A stretch of DNA of 64,000 nucleotides from Bradyrhizobium diazoefficiens (GCF_016616885.1 NZ_CP067102.1:1206501-1270500), one strand, 5' to 3'. Positions 25,879-38,021 are shown, numbered from the stretch's first letter. The notes: generated from the letters alone by a model not told the origin. Translations and numbers: made by a program.

Positions 25879-27162
25879 TCAGTCGACCAGGATCACCCTG
25901 ATATCGTTGACGTTCGTCAATGTCGGGCCGGGCAGCAAGAGATCGCCGGTCGCCTCGAAGAACGTCGTCGCATCGTTGTTGTCGAGATAGGCCTGCGGCG
26001 CGAGCCCCAGCGCCTTCATCTTCGCAAACGTCGCCGCATCGATCATTGCGCCGGCGGGGTCGGTGGGATGGCCGGCACCACCGTCGGCGCCGTCGGTGTC
26101 ACCAGCGAGCGCCGAGATGTCAGGCGTGTCCTTCAGCAGAGACGCCAGCGCCAGCGCGTATTCCTGGTTGGGGCCGCCGCGGCCATTGCCGCGCACGGTC
26201 ACCGTGAGCTCGCCGCCGGAGAGAATCGCGACGCGCTTGCCTTGCGCGCGGGCCGCAAGCGCGAGCCTGGCGTGATCGGCGGCGACCTCGCGCGCCTCGC
26301 CCTCGAGATCGGCGCCGAGATCGAGGGTCTCGTAGCCGGCCTCCCTCGCGCGCTTCACCGCGGCGTCGAGCGACTGCTTCGGACGGGCGATCAACTCGAA
26401 ATGCGCGCGCGCGAAGGCGGCGTCATCAGGCTTGGCGCTTTCGTTGGCGGGATCGTCGAGTGCGCGGCGCACGGCATCGTCGATGGCGAGCTTGTATTTT
26501 GCGACGATCGCGCGCGCATCTGCCAGCGTGGTCGGATCGGGCACAGTGGGACCCGAGGCGATTGCGGAGGGATCGTCATGCGGCACGTCGGAGATCGCGA
26601 GCGTCACGATTTCGGCGGCGTTTTGCCCGGCGCGCGCCAGTCGTCCGCCCTTGATGCGCGAGAGATGTTTTCGCACGGTATTCATCTCGCCGATCGGCGC
26701 GCCCGAGCGCAGCAGCGCCTTGTTGACCGCCTGCTTCTGCGCAAAGCTGATGCCGTCCACCGGCGCAATCCAGTTCGCCGAACCGCCGCCGGTGAGCAGC
26801 ACCAGCAGCAGATCGTCAGGCCCGGCTTCGCCCGCGAGCGCGAGCGTGTCGGCGGCGCCCTTGAGGCCAGCCTCATCCGGCACCGGATGGCCGGCCTCGA
26901 CGACGCGGATGCGGCGCGTCGGCACGCCATAGCCGTGCCGCGTGGTGGCAATGCCGACGAGCCGCTCCGGCGCGAGCTTGAGCGTATCGAGATAATGCCG
27001 CTCCGCAGCCGCGGCCATTGCGGCCGCGCCCTTGCCGGCGGCGAGGCAGATCACCCGGCCCTTGGGTGCGGGGCGCAGATGCGGCGCCAGGATTTTGTTC
27101 GGATGGGCGGCGGCAACGGCGGCGTCGTAGAGCGCGCGGAGCAGGGGGCGTCGGTCGGTCAT
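25879..27162 (-). CDS. Glycerate 2-kinase (MOFRL family)
   Basis: A 427-residue protein of the GCK/MOFRL glycerate kinase family, which phosphorylates D-glycerate to 2-phosphoglycerate. Seen: AAGKGAAAMAAAAE near residue 45, LLTGGGSANW near 125, NTVRKHLSRIKGGRLA near 160 and the C-terminal MOFRL region (SGGELTVTVRGNGRGGPNQEYALA, GDTDGADGGAGHPTDPAG). The family has often been misnamed hydroxypyruvate reductase (TtuD). The ATG at 27162 is chosen over a TTG six codons upstream. It probably feeds glyoxylate/tartronate-derived glycerate into glycolysis. Confidence 0.9.
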   Translation of the reverse strand: MTDRRPLLRALYDAAVAAAHPNKILAPHLRPAPKGRVICLAAGKGAAAMAAAAERHYLDTLKLAPERLVGIATTRHGYGVPTRRIRVVEAGHPVPDEAGLKGAADTLALAGEAGPDDLLLVLLTGGGSANWIAPVDGISFAQKQAVNKALLRSGAPIGEMNTVRKHLSRIKGGRLARAGQNAAEIVTLAISDVPHDDPSAIASGPTVPDPTTLADARAIVAKYKLAIDDAVRRALDDPANESAKPDDAAFARAHFELIARPKQSLDAAVKRAREAGYETLDLGADLEGEAREVAADHARLALAARAQGKRVAILSGGELTVTVRGNGRGGPNQEYALALASLLKDTPDISALAGDTDGADGGAGHPTDPAGAMIDAATFAKMKALGLAPQAYLDNNDATTFFEATGDLLLPGPTLTNVNDIRVILVD

Positions 27163-27306
27163 GACGATGGCCTTCAGCAAACTCGTGAGCAGACTAGAGC
27201 GACGGCGAGAACGTCGCCATGTCCCTGCCTAGCGCATCGGGCGCGAAAGGGTAAGCAGGCTTTACCATCATTCGATTGTGCAATCGCGTGATCATAATCG
27301 ACGCAG

Positions 27307-27334
27307 CAAAAACCCCCTGCGATCTCGCAGGGGG
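27307..27334 (-). terminator. Rho-independent terminator of solute-binding protein gene
   Basis: CCCCCTGCGA-TC-TCGCAGGGGG is a perfect 10-bp stem followed by TTTTT on the minus strand, 27 bases past the stop of the binding-protein gene. Confidence 0.85.
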
Positions 27335-27360
27335 CTTGTTATCGTCGGATACTGAAGAGG

Positions 27361-28590
27361 CTAGCCGCCGACGTCGGCGCTGATCACGTCGCCGAACAGC
27401 TCCCATTTCTCGCCCTTGAACTTCTCGAGCTGGAGCTGGCTGATCGGCGCAAAGTCGGTCGGGGAGGTGTTGATCTGCACGCCCGGCAGCAGCACCTCGG
27501 TGCGGAAGTTCTTCAGGCTGGCGGCCTGCTTCATGATGTTCGCGCGCGTGAGATCGTCGCCGCACTGCTTGAGCACCTGAACGAGGGTCTGTGCGACGCC
27601 GTAGCCGACGATGGTGCCCTTATCGAGCTTGTCGCCGTCGGGGAAGTACTTGGTCATGAACGCCAGGAACTCCTTCATGCCGGGGTCGTTCGCCCATGCC
27701 GGATCCGAGACGTCCTTCAGGTAGTCGGCGGAGATGATGTCCTGCCCGTTCTCGAAGCCGGCGGGCTTCATCACACTACCGACGTTGGCGGAGACGTTGT
27801 TGAGGAAGTGCAGCGGCTTCCAGCCGACCTCGGCAACCTTCTTGATCGCCTGCGCCGCGAACTTCGGCGTCGTGATGTTCAAGAAGACATCGGCGCCGGT
27901 GGACTTCATTTTGACGATATGGCTGTCGATGGTCGGCTCGGAGGTCTCGTAGCTTTCTTCCATGACGATCATCGATGCGGCCTTGGCGCCGAGTCCGTCC
28001 TTCAGGCCCTTGAGATAGTCCTTGCCGTAGTCGTCGTTCTGGAACAGCACGGCGATCTTGGCATCCGGCTTGTTCTTGAGGAGCCACTTCGCATAGATCT
28101 GCGTCTCGCTCTGGTAGTTGGGCTGCCAGCCCATCGTCCAGGGGAAGTTCTGCGGATCGTTCCACTTGGTGGCGCCGGTGGCGACGAACAGCTGCGGCAC
28201 CTTCTTCGAGTTCATGTATTTGTGGATCGCCGAGTTCGGCGGCGTGCCGAGCGAGTTGAAGATGAACAGCACCTCGTCGCTCTCGACCAGCTTGCGCGCC
28301 TGCTCCACCGTCTTCGGCGGTGAATAGGCATCGTCATAGGAGATGAAGTTGATCTTGCGGCCGTTGATGCCGCCTTCCTCGTTGATCTTCTTGAAATAGG
28401 CGGCTTCGGTCCGCCCGATGATGCCGTAGGCGGAGGCCGGTCCGCTGTAGGGCATGATGTTGCCGATCTTGATCTCGGTATCGGTCGCGCCGGTATCGTA
28501 TTTCTTCTGGGCCGATGCGATGGAGGTCGAGGCCGCAATGAGCGCGAGCGCCAGTGACGCGGTCGCAAGCTTGCCGGTGACAGCGGGCAT
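27361..28590 (-). CDS. HAAT-family ABC transporter solute-binding protein 1
   Basis: A 409-residue periplasmic binding protein with a signal peptide (cleavage near SIASA-QKKYDTG). The type I fold shows EIKIGNIMPYSGPASAYG, INGRKINFISYDDAYSPPKTVEQARKLVE and QLFVATGATKWNDP. It binds a small carboxylate or amino acid and delivers it to Liv-type permeases. GGGAG precedes the ATG at 28590; a longer in-frame start lacks this. It is the last of three tandem, clearly homologous binding-protein genes, each the same length within one residue, and is bounded by terminators on both sides, so it is probably transcribed on its own. Confidence 0.93.
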   Translation of the reverse strand: MPAVTGKLATASLALALIAASTSIASAQKKYDTGATDTEIKIGNIMPYSGPASAYGIIGRTEAAYFKKINEEGGINGRKINFISYDDAYSPPKTVEQARKLVESDEVLFIFNSLGTPPNSAIHKYMNSKKVPQLFVATGATKWNDPQNFPWTMGWQPNYQSETQIYAKWLLKNKPDAKIAVLFQNDDYGKDYLKGLKDGLGAKAASMIVMEESYETSEPTIDSHIVKMKSTGADVFLNITTPKFAAQAIKKVAEVGWKPLHFLNNVSANVGSVMKPAGFENGQDIISADYLKDVSDPAWANDPGMKEFLAFMTKYFPDGDKLDKGTIVGYGVAQTLVQVLKQCGDDLTRANIMKQAASLKNFRTEVLLPGVQINTSPTDFAPISQLQLEKFKGEKWELFGDVISADVGG

Positions 28591-28696
28591 TCCAATCTCC
28601 CTATTTTCTTGGTGTGCGTGTGCGCTCCTTTTCTTGCCGTGATTGTTTTTGGCCGCGCGACCGCAATTCAATACGATTTGCCTGGACCCTTCAACA

Positions 28697-28725
28697 GAAA
28701 GCCCCCGCGACCAGGTCGCAGGGGC
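28697..28725 (-). terminator. Rho-independent terminator between binding-protein genes
   Basis: GCCCCCGCGA pairs with TCGCAGGGGC (one mismatch) and is followed on the minus strand by CTTTCTGTT. It lies 93 bases past the stop of the second binding-protein gene. Confidence 0.7.
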
Positions 28726-28817
28726 TGCGTCTTTAGTAGTCAGGCGCGCTGTGCAACTGCGAGAAGGGAGGGCCGTCTAGAGTTGCTCGGGAGATACCAG
28801 GCTATTCTGAGTTGCCG

Positions 28818-30044
28818 TCAGTGGCCGACATCACTCGAGATGATATCGCCGAACAATTCCCAGGTCTTGCCCTTGAACCGCATCATCTGGAGCTGCTCGA
28901 TCGGCGCGAAATTGTCGGGCGCGGTGTTGATCTTGATGCCGGGCAGCAGCGTGTCCGGCTCGAAATCCTTCAAGGACGCCGCCTGCTTCATGATGTTGTC
29001 GCGGGTGAGGTCGTCGCCGCACATCTGCAGCACCTTCACCATCGTCTGCGCGGCGGCATAGCCGAACACCACGCCGACATCGAGCTTGTTGGCCTTCGGA
29101 TTGTATTGCGCGATGAAGTTGTAGAACCTCTTCATGCCGTCATCGGCGTTCCATTGCGGGTCGGAGGCATCCTTGATGTAGCTTGCCGACAGGATGCCCT
29201 GCGAGATCTCGTAGCCGGCGGGCTCGATGACGCCGCCGACCGACGTCGAGACATTGGAGATGATGTGGACCGGATGCCAGCTGATCTCGGCCGCCTTCTT
29301 GATCGCTTGCGCCGCGAATTTCGGCGTGGTGATGCTGATGAAAACGTCGGTGCCCGCGGCCTTCAGCTTCACGATGTGCTCGTCGATCGCAGGCTCCGAG
29401 GTGTCGTAGGGCTCCGCCATCACGATCATCGAGGCCTTGGCGCCGAGCCCGTCCTTCAGCCCCTTCAGATAGTCCTTGCCGAAATCGTCGTTCTGGTAGA
29501 GCACGCCGATCTTGCCGTCCGGCTTCTCCTTCATGATGTACTTGGCGTAGATCTTGGCTTCGCTGGCGTAGCTCGGCTGCCAGCCCATGGTCCAGGGATA
29601 TTGCTGGGGGTCGTTCCACTTCGAGGCGCCGCTCGCCACGAACAATTGCGGCACCTTCTTTTCGTTCATGTACTTGCGGATGGCGCCGTTGGTGGAGGTG
29701 CCGAGCGAACCGAAGATCAGCAGCACGTTGTCGCTCTCGACCAGCTTGCGCGCCTGTTCCACCGTCTTCGGTGGCGAATAAGCATCGTCGTACGAGATGA
29801 ACTTGATCCTGCGGCCGTTGATGCCGCCCTCGGCATTGACCTTGTTGAAATAGGCTTCCTCGGCCTTGCCGATCACGGCGTAGGCCGAGGCCGGGCCGCT
29901 ATAGGGCATGATGTTGCCGATCTTGATCTCGGTATCGGAGGCGCCGCTGTCGTAGGACTCCTGTGCCAACGCGGGATTGCTCATCGCAGTGCACAACACG
30001 AATGCGGCCGAAAGCGCCGCAACCTGAAATCGAACGACGGTCAT
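28818..30044 (-). CDS. HAAT-family ABC transporter solute-binding protein 2
   Basis: A 408-residue paralogue of its two neighbours with its own signal peptide (cleavage near NPALA-QESYDSG). The same core blocks occur: EIKIGNIMPYSGPASAYAVIG, FISYDDAYSPPKTVEQARKL, GKDYLKGLKDGLGAKA. Differences cluster in the ligand-side loops (ASGASKWNDPQQYPW, MAEPYDTSEPAIDEH), so its ligand probably differs. TAGGAGAG precedes the ATG at 30044. Terminators flank it on both sides, implying separate expression from the other two. Confidence 0.93.
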   Translation of the reverse strand: MTVVRFQVAALSAAFVLCTAMSNPALAQESYDSGASDTEIKIGNIMPYSGPASAYAVIGKAEEAYFNKVNAEGGINGRRIKFISYDDAYSPPKTVEQARKLVESDNVLLIFGSLGTSTNGAIRKYMNEKKVPQLFVASGASKWNDPQQYPWTMGWQPSYASEAKIYAKYIMKEKPDGKIGVLYQNDDFGKDYLKGLKDGLGAKASMIVMAEPYDTSEPAIDEHIVKLKAAGTDVFISITTPKFAAQAIKKAAEISWHPVHIISNVSTSVGGVIEPAGYEISQGILSASYIKDASDPQWNADDGMKRFYNFIAQYNPKANKLDVGVVFGYAAAQTMVKVLQMCGDDLTRDNIMKQAASLKDFEPDTLLPGIKINTAPDNFAPIEQLQMMRFKGKTWELFGDIISSDVGH

Positions 30045-30104
30045 TGCTCTCCTACCCCACCTGGATCGGCGCTGCATTGAACAAGATTGATGCACGACGT
30101 CAAC

Positions 30105-30137
30105 AAAAAGCCCCCGCGATCGCTCGCGGGGGCTTTT
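30105..30137 (-). terminator. Rho-independent terminator between binding-protein genes
   Basis: AAAAAGCCCCCGCGA and TCGCGGGGGCTTTT form a perfect 10-bp GC stem with a TCGC loop and T-runs on both strands, 27 bases past the stop of the third binding-protein gene. Confidence 0.85.
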
Positions 30138-30163
30138 CAACCTTGGACTCTGGCGTCAGCTGG

Positions 30164-31393
30164 TCACTCGGTGGCGACGTCGCCGCTGATAATCTCGCCG
30201 AACAGTTCCCACTTCTCGCCCTTGAAACGCTGCATCTGGAGCTGCGAAATCGGGGCGAAGTCGGTGGCGCTGGTGTTGATCTTGACGCCGGGCAGCAGGG
30301 TGTCCGGTGCAAAATCCTTCAGGCTTGCGGCCTGCTTCATCAGGTTGGCGTGGGTGAGGTCGTCACCGCACATTTCCAGCGTCTTGACCAGGGTCGACGC
30401 GGCACCATAGCCGTAGACCATGCCGGTGTCGGTCTTGTCGGCGCCGGGCATGTACTTGTCGACGAACTCGTTCCACTTCTTCATGCCGGGGTCGCCGTTC
30501 CACTGCGGGTCCGTCGAGTCCTTGGCATAGGCCGCCGACAGCACGTCCTGCGAGGCCTCGAAGCCAGCCGGCTTCATCACGCTGCCCACCGAGATCGATA
30601 CGTTGGTGAGGATCTGGAGCGGCTTCCAGCTGAGCTCGGCGGTCTTCTTGATGGTCTGGGCCGCGAACTTCGGCGTCGCATAGATCAGCAGCACGTCGGG
30701 ATTGGCGGCCTTGATCTTGACGATATGGCCGTCGATCGATGGCTCGGAGACCTCATAGCTCTCCTCCATGATGATCGCCGACGAAGCCTTGGCGCCAAAA
30801 CCGTCCTTGGTGCCCTTGAGGTAGTCTTTGCCGAAATCGTCGTTCTGATAGAGGATCGCGACCTTGGCGTTCGGCTTTTCCTTCATCAGCCATTTCGCGT
30901 AGATCTGCGCTTCGCTCTGGTAGGAGGGCTGCCAGCCGATGGTCCAGGGGAAGCTCTTCGGATCGTTCCACTTGGTGGCGCCGGTGGCGACGAAAAGCTG
31001 CGGGATCTTCTTGGCGTTGAGGTATTTCTGGATCGCGGTGTTCGAGGGCGTGCCGAGCGGGTTGAACACGGCGAGGACCTCGTCGCTCTCGACCAGCTTG
31101 CGGACCTGCTCGACCGCCTTGGGCGGCGAATAGCCGTCGTCATAGGTGACGTAGACGATCTTGCGGCCGTTGATGCCGCCCTTGTCGTTGATCATCTTGA
31201 GATAGGCTTCTTCGGTCTTGCCGATGATGCCATAGGCCGACGCCGGACCGCTGTACGGCATGATGTTGCCGATCTTGATCTCGGTATCGGACGCGCCGGT
31301 GTCGTATTTCTTCTGGGCGAGGGCTGCGCTGGAGGCGAGGGTTGCGACTGCAGTCGCGAGCGCTGCGGTTCGCAGTGTTCTTCCGAAAAGCAA
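30164..31393 (-). CDS. HAAT-family ABC transporter solute-binding protein 3
   Basis: A 409-residue paralogue, first of the trio and directly behind livM (28 bases). No ATG fits the signal peptide. A TTG at 31393 with AAGGAGA eight bases upstream gives a leader LLFGRTLRTAALATAVATL ending in SSAALA-QKKYDTG. Core blocks as in the other two copies. It is most likely the dedicated binding protein of the livG-livF-livH-livM operon, while copies 1 and 2 widen the substrate range; this division is inference. Confidence 0.92.
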   Translation of the reverse strand: MLFGRTLRTAALATAVATLASSAALAQKKYDTGASDTEIKIGNIMPYSGPASAYGIIGKTEEAYLKMINDKGGINGRKIVYVTYDDGYSPPKAVEQVRKLVESDEVLAVFNPLGTPSNTAIQKYLNAKKIPQLFVATGATKWNDPKSFPWTIGWQPSYQSEAQIYAKWLMKEKPNAKVAILYQNDDFGKDYLKGTKDGFGAKASSAIIMEESYEVSEPSIDGHIVKIKAANPDVLLIYATPKFAAQTIKKTAELSWKPLQILTNVSISVGSVMKPAGFEASQDVLSAAYAKDSTDPQWNGDPGMKKWNEFVDKYMPGADKTDTGMVYGYGAASTLVKTLEMCGDDLTHANLMKQAASLKDFAPDTLLPGVKINTSATDFAPISQLQMQRFKGEKWELFGEIISGDVATE

Positions 31394-31421
31394 TGGGGTC
31401 TCCTTGGTTGATTGAACGGAT

Positions 31422-32438
31422 TCAGTTTTTTCTGAGCCGTCCGGCGAGCTGCTGGCCCAGGATCGCGACTTGCCTTGCGCCATGCGGCACCAGGTAGATG
31501 ACGAGGAACAGGAGCACGCCGAACACGGCACCGGAGAGGCCCTTGGAGATGCCCTCCGCGATGTTCGGCACGAAGATGATGAAGGCCGCGCCGACGATCG
31601 AGCCGGGCAGCCAGCCGACGCCGCCGACGACCATGCCGAGGAACAGCTGGATCGCGAGCGTGATGGTGAAGCTGTCGGGCGCGACGAACTGCACCGCGAT
31701 GGCGCTCAGGCCCCCGGCGACGCCGGTGATGGCGGCGGAGACGCCGAAGGCGAGCGTCTTGTACAGCGCGACGTTGATGCCCATGGCGGAGGCCGCGATC
31801 TCGTTGTCGCGGATCGCCATGAAGGCGCGGCCCGAGCGGGAGCGCAGCAGGTTCACCGAGAAGATATAGATCGCGAGCACGACGACGAGCGTGAAGTAAT
31901 ACAGCCACATGTCCTGCGACATCGGCAGGCCGAACGGCGCGTCGGGCTTGGTGACGACGAGGCCCTGCACGCCGCCGGTCCAATGCTCGAGGAAGTTCAG
32001 CTTGAGCAGCTGCGGCATCGCGGTGGCGAGCGCGAAGGTCGCAAGCGCAAGGTACACGCCGGAGAGCCGCAGCGCCGGCTGTCCGAACAGGAAGCCCACG
32101 CCGAAGCAAAGCACGCCCGCGACCGGCAGGCAGAGCACGTAGTTGACGTTGAACGCCTCCATCATGACAGCGGTGACGTAGGCGCCGATGGCGTAGAACG
32201 CGCTCTGGCCGAGCGAGAACTGGCCGGAGCCGCCGGTCAGGATGTTCAGCGCCAGCACGGCGAGGCCCAGATACAGCAGCTGGGTCAGCTGGAAGATCAC
32301 GAAGTTCTTCGCAAACAGCGGAATGGCAATGAGAAGCAACAGCACCACCACCGAGGTGCCTGTGCCCAGCGTCATGGCGCGCTTCGGAACGGCTTCGACC
32401 GCTGGGGCTTCGGTGACGACGTCTTCAACAGCGCTCAT
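31422..32438 (-). CDS. livM: Branched-chain/HAAT ABC transporter permease (LivM)
   Basis: A 338-residue membrane protein with about nine helices. LivM signatures: LNILTGGSGQFSLGQSAFYAIGAYV near 65-90, QPALRLSGVYLALATFALATAMP, and the ATPase-contact loop GRAFMAIRDNEIAASAMGIN. ATG at 32438 lies 2 bases after the livH stop, so translation is coupled. It forms the heterodimeric membrane pore with LivH. Confidence 0.94.
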   Translation of the reverse strand: MSAVEDVVTEAPAVEAVPKRAMTLGTGTSVVVLLLLIAIPLFAKNFVIFQLTQLLYLGLAVLALNILTGGSGQFSLGQSAFYAIGAYVTAVMMEAFNVNYVLCLPVAGVLCFGVGFLFGQPALRLSGVYLALATFALATAMPQLLKLNFLEHWTGGVQGLVVTKPDAPFGLPMSQDMWLYYFTLVVVLAIYIFSVNLLRSRSGRAFMAIRDNEIAASAMGINVALYKTLAFGVSAAITGVAGGLSAIAVQFVAPDSFTITLAIQLFLGMVVGGVGWLPGSIVGAAFIIFVPNIAEGISKGLSGAVFGVLLFLVIYLVPHGARQVAILGQQLAGRLRKN

Positions 32439-32440
32439 GA

Positions 32441-33319
32441 TCAAACTCGTTTGACGATGTACCGGCCGAACAGGCCAGCGGGTTTGACGACCAGGACGGA
32501 GATGATCAGCGCGAGCGCGATCGGGAGCTTCAGCTCGTTGCCGACGCCGGGGATGTAGGTGCCGGCGAGGTTCTCGAAGATGCCGACCAGGAAGCCGCCG
32601 ACCACGGCGCCGAACGGGCTCGTCAGTCCGCCGAGCACGGCTGCGGCGAAGCCGTAGATCAGCACGCCGCCCATCATGTTGGGCTCGAGGAATACGACGG
32701 GAGCGATCAGCATGCCGGCGATGGCGCCGATGGCGGACGCCATGCCCCAGCCGAGCGCGATCATCCAGCTCGTGTTGATACCCACCAGGCGGGCCGATTC
32801 AGGCACCGAGGCGGCTGCCCGCATCGCAAGCCCGATCCGCGTGTACTGGAAGAAGAAATAAAGGCCGATCAGCAGCAGCACGGTGACGCCGATCATGCCG
32901 GCCTGGTGGGTCGAGATCAGCTGGCTGCCGAGGAACGGCGCGGAGCCGAACGGGGTCGGGTATTGCTTGATGGTAAAGTCCCAGATCAGGCCGGCGGAGG
33001 AGTTGATGATCGCGTAGAGCGCGATGAAGCCGGCGACATTGGTCAGCACCGGCGCTTTGGCCAGCGGCTTGAACAGGATGCGCTCGATGGCGATGCCGCC
33101 GACGAAGGAGAGCGCCAGCGCGATGATGAACGCGCCCCAATAGGGGATGCCCCATTGCATCAATTGCCAGGAGATGAAGGTCGAGAACATCGCCATCTCT
33201 CCTTGCGCGAAGTTGAGATGGTCGATCGCCTGGTAGATCATGACCACCGCGAGCGCCATGCAGGCGTAGATCGCGCCTGTCGCGATCCCGGCCAGGACCT
33301 GGTTGGTAAACAGTTCCAT
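32441..33319 (-). CDS. livH: Branched-chain/HAAT ABC transporter permease (LivH)
   Basis: A 292-residue LivH permease: NQVLAGIATGAIYACMALAVVMIYQ, DHLNFAQGEMAMFSTFISW, and the cytoplasmic loop IGLAMRAAASVPESARLVGIN. It lacks the extra helices of the other LivH in the window, so the two Liv systems are not recent copies of each other. It lies 12 bases after livF and 2 bases before livM in the livG-livF-livH-livM operon. Confidence 0.94.
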   Translation of the reverse strand: MELFTNQVLAGIATGAIYACMALAVVMIYQAIDHLNFAQGEMAMFSTFISWQLMQWGIPYWGAFIIALALSFVGGIAIERILFKPLAKAPVLTNVAGFIALYAIINSSAGLIWDFTIKQYPTPFGSAPFLGSQLISTHQAGMIGVTVLLLIGLYFFFQYTRIGLAMRAAASVPESARLVGINTSWMIALGWGMASAIGAIAGMLIAPVVFLEPNMMGGVLIYGFAAAVLGGLTSPFGAVVGGFLVGIFENLAGTYIPGVGNELKLPIALALIISVLVVKPAGLFGRYIVKRV

Positions 33320-33331
33320 TGTGCCGGCTCC

Positions 33332-34041
33332 TCAGTAACCCAGATAGGATTTGCGGATTTCTTCGTTGTTCGCGATGTCCTTGGCATTGCCCGACATCAC
33401 GATACGGCCGGTCTCGATCACATAGGCCTGGTCGGCGAGCTCGAGCGCTAGCTGGGCGTTCTGCTCGACCACCAGGATCGACACCTTGTCCTCGCGATTG
33501 ATCTTGCCGAGAATGCCGAACAGGTCGCGCACGACCAGCGGCGCGAGGCCGAAGGACGGCTCGTCGAGCAGCATCAGGCGCGGCCGCAGCATCAGCGCGC
33601 GGGCGACCGCGAGCATCTGCTGCTCGCCGCCGGAGAGCGTGCCGGCCTGCTGGGTGTGCCGCTGCTTCAGCACCGGGAAATGCGCATACATGCGCTCGAT
33701 GTCGGAGACGATGCCGGCATTGTCCTTGCGGGTGATGGCGCCGAGCTGGAGGTTTTCCTCCACCGTCATGGTGGTGAAGGTGCCGCGGCCCTGCGGCACA
33801 TGGGCGATGCCGAACCGCACGATGCTTTCGGTGGATCGGTTGTTCAGCGGCTTGCCGTCGAACTCGATGCCGCCGGTGGAGCGCACCATGTTGCAGATCG
33901 CGCGCAGCGTCGTAGTCTTGCCGGCGCCGTTGGCCCCTAACAGCGTCGTCAGCGAGCCCTCGCTGAGCGAGAAAGAGAGGCCATGGAGCGCCTGGACCTG
34001 GCCGTAATAGGCGCGCAGGTCCTTGACGTTGAGCAGCGTCG

Positions 34042-34045
<4 letters not shown>
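33332..34045 (-). CDS. livF: Branched-chain/HAAT ABC transporter ATPase (LivF)
   Basis: A 237-residue ATPase: Walker A GANGAGKTT, signature LSGGEQQMLAVARALMLRP, Walker B LMLLDEPSFGLAPL, and VLVVEQNAQLALELADQAYV, which mark it as LivF. Its start overlaps the livG stop (ATGA). Together with LivG it forms the nucleotide-binding dimer of the second Liv system. Confidence 0.94.
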
Positions 34046-34839
<794 letters not shown>

Positions 34840-34845
34840 GTCGTC

Positions 34846-34869
34846 TCGCCCACGCTAGTCCGTGGGCGA
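34846..34869 (-). terminator. Hairpin between IclR gene and livG
   Basis: TCGCCCAC (34846-34853) pairs with GTGGGCGA (34862-34869). There is no T-run after it on the minus strand, so it may be a weak terminator or an attenuator that uncouples the IclR gene from the liv operon rather than a full stop. Confidence 0.35.
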
Positions 34870-34905
34870 TGGGGCGATGCGAACCGCTCCCGATGATGAC
34901 AAAGG

Positions 34906-35772
34906 CTATCTGATCCCCTCGGCCACACGCGCAACTTTTCCTCCTGATTTCAGCTTTTTGCTGACTTCTTTTTTGGATTGCGGCACCAGACCCCCAAGTG
35001 CCGCTTCGATGTTCCTTACCATCGCCAGCAGTCGCGGTCCAATGTCGTTGATCAAACGCTCTTCCGTGAAACGGAATGCGGGTGCGCCGCAATTGAAGGC
35101 GTAGGGTCCGGTTCCGTCGTTGAGCCTGAGCGCGACGCCGGCGGCGCCGATGTCGTCGTGCCAGTCGCCGACGGACATCGCGAAACCGTATTTCGCAACT
35201 GTCTCGCCCGAACGCTCCAGTCCGTCGCGCATCTTGGGCCAGCGGCTACCGTAATGTTCGCGCAGGATGCGCGTGACTTCAGCGCGGTTCTCGTCGTCGA
35301 GTGCCCAGAAATAGGCGCGGCCCATCGCGCTGGTTGCAATTGGCACGCGAGAGCCGACGTCGAGTTGAACGCCAACCGTCTCGCTGCCGCGGCTCTGCCC
35401 GAAATAGATCATGCTATGACGGTCGCGACCGCCGACGGCGACGGCGCCGCCGGTCGCGCGCATCAATTCCTCGCGGAACGGCTCGGACAAATGCCGAACG
35501 CCGAGATTGGCCAGCGCGGCGTAGCCAAGCGACATCGCGGCGGGCGTGAGCTGGTACTTTTCGAACCGGGGAACCGGCGCAAGATAGCCAAGCTTGGTCA
35601 GTGTGTAGGTCAGCCGGGACACGGTCGGCTTCGGCAGATTGGTGCGGGCCGCAATCTCCTGATTGCCGAGAAGACCATCATTGGGTTGGAATGCGCGCAA
35701 TACATCCAGTCCGCGGGAAAGCGCGACGACGAAATTCCGATCGGCCGCGGTCTTCTTTCCTGTACGCTTCAT
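34906..35772 (-). CDS. IclR-family transcriptional regulator
   Basis: A 288-residue regulator: an N-terminal winged helix (LSRGLDVLRAF, NQEIAARTNLPKPTVSRLTYTLTKLGYL, about residues 20-75) and an IclR effector domain (DRHSMIYFGQSRG, GSRVPIATSAMGRAYFWAL, near 120-175). Members sense small carboxylic or aromatic acids. The ATG at 35772 is chosen; a TTG 11 codons upstream is possible. It is divergent from the beta-oxidation genes across 128 bases that contain a perfect 19-bp palindrome, and it precedes the liv operon, so it may control both degradation and uptake. Confidence 0.9.
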   Translation of the reverse strand: MKRTGKKTAADRNFVVALSRGLDVLRAFQPNDGLLGNQEIAARTNLPKPTVSRLTYTLTKLGYLAPVPRFEKYQLTPAAMSLGYAALANLGVRHLSEPFREELMRATGGAVAVGGRDRHSMIYFGQSRGSETVGVQLDVGSRVPIATSAMGRAYFWALDDENRAEVTRILREHYGSRWPKMRDGLERSGETVAKYGFAMSVGDWHDDIGAAGVALRLNDGTGPYAFNCGAPAFRFTEERLINDIGPRLLAMVRNIEAALGGLVPQSKKEVSKKLKSGGKVARVAEGIR

Positions 35773-35838
35773 CCCTGATCTGCTCTTGCGCGGAGTCGTT
35801 GACAAGCCACGTGCTTCAAAATAACCCTGCCGTCAAGA

Positions 35839-35857
35839 TGCGGAATTAAATTCCGCA
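35839..35857. promoter_or_regulatory. Likely IclR operator
   Basis: TGCGGAATTAAATTCCGCA is a perfect 9+1+9 palindrome midway between the divergent IclR gene (35772) and the fused beta-oxidation gene (35901). It resembles the AT-centred GGAATNATTCC-like palindromes bound by IclR-family dimers. Confidence 0.75.
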
Positions 35858-35900
35858 CCGCGAAATCGAACAAAAGTAAATCCCACCAAGGAGGGAAGCC

Positions 35901-37997
<2,097 letters not shown>

Positions 37998-38021
37998 TGG
38001 AGCTTTGTGCTCCAACTCTCA

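Noticed and set aside
28812-30080. 422-codon plus-strand frame over the second binding protein (and similar frames over copies 1 and 3)
   Set aside because: Mirror-image shadows of three homologous genes; the terminators and signal peptides support the minus strand.
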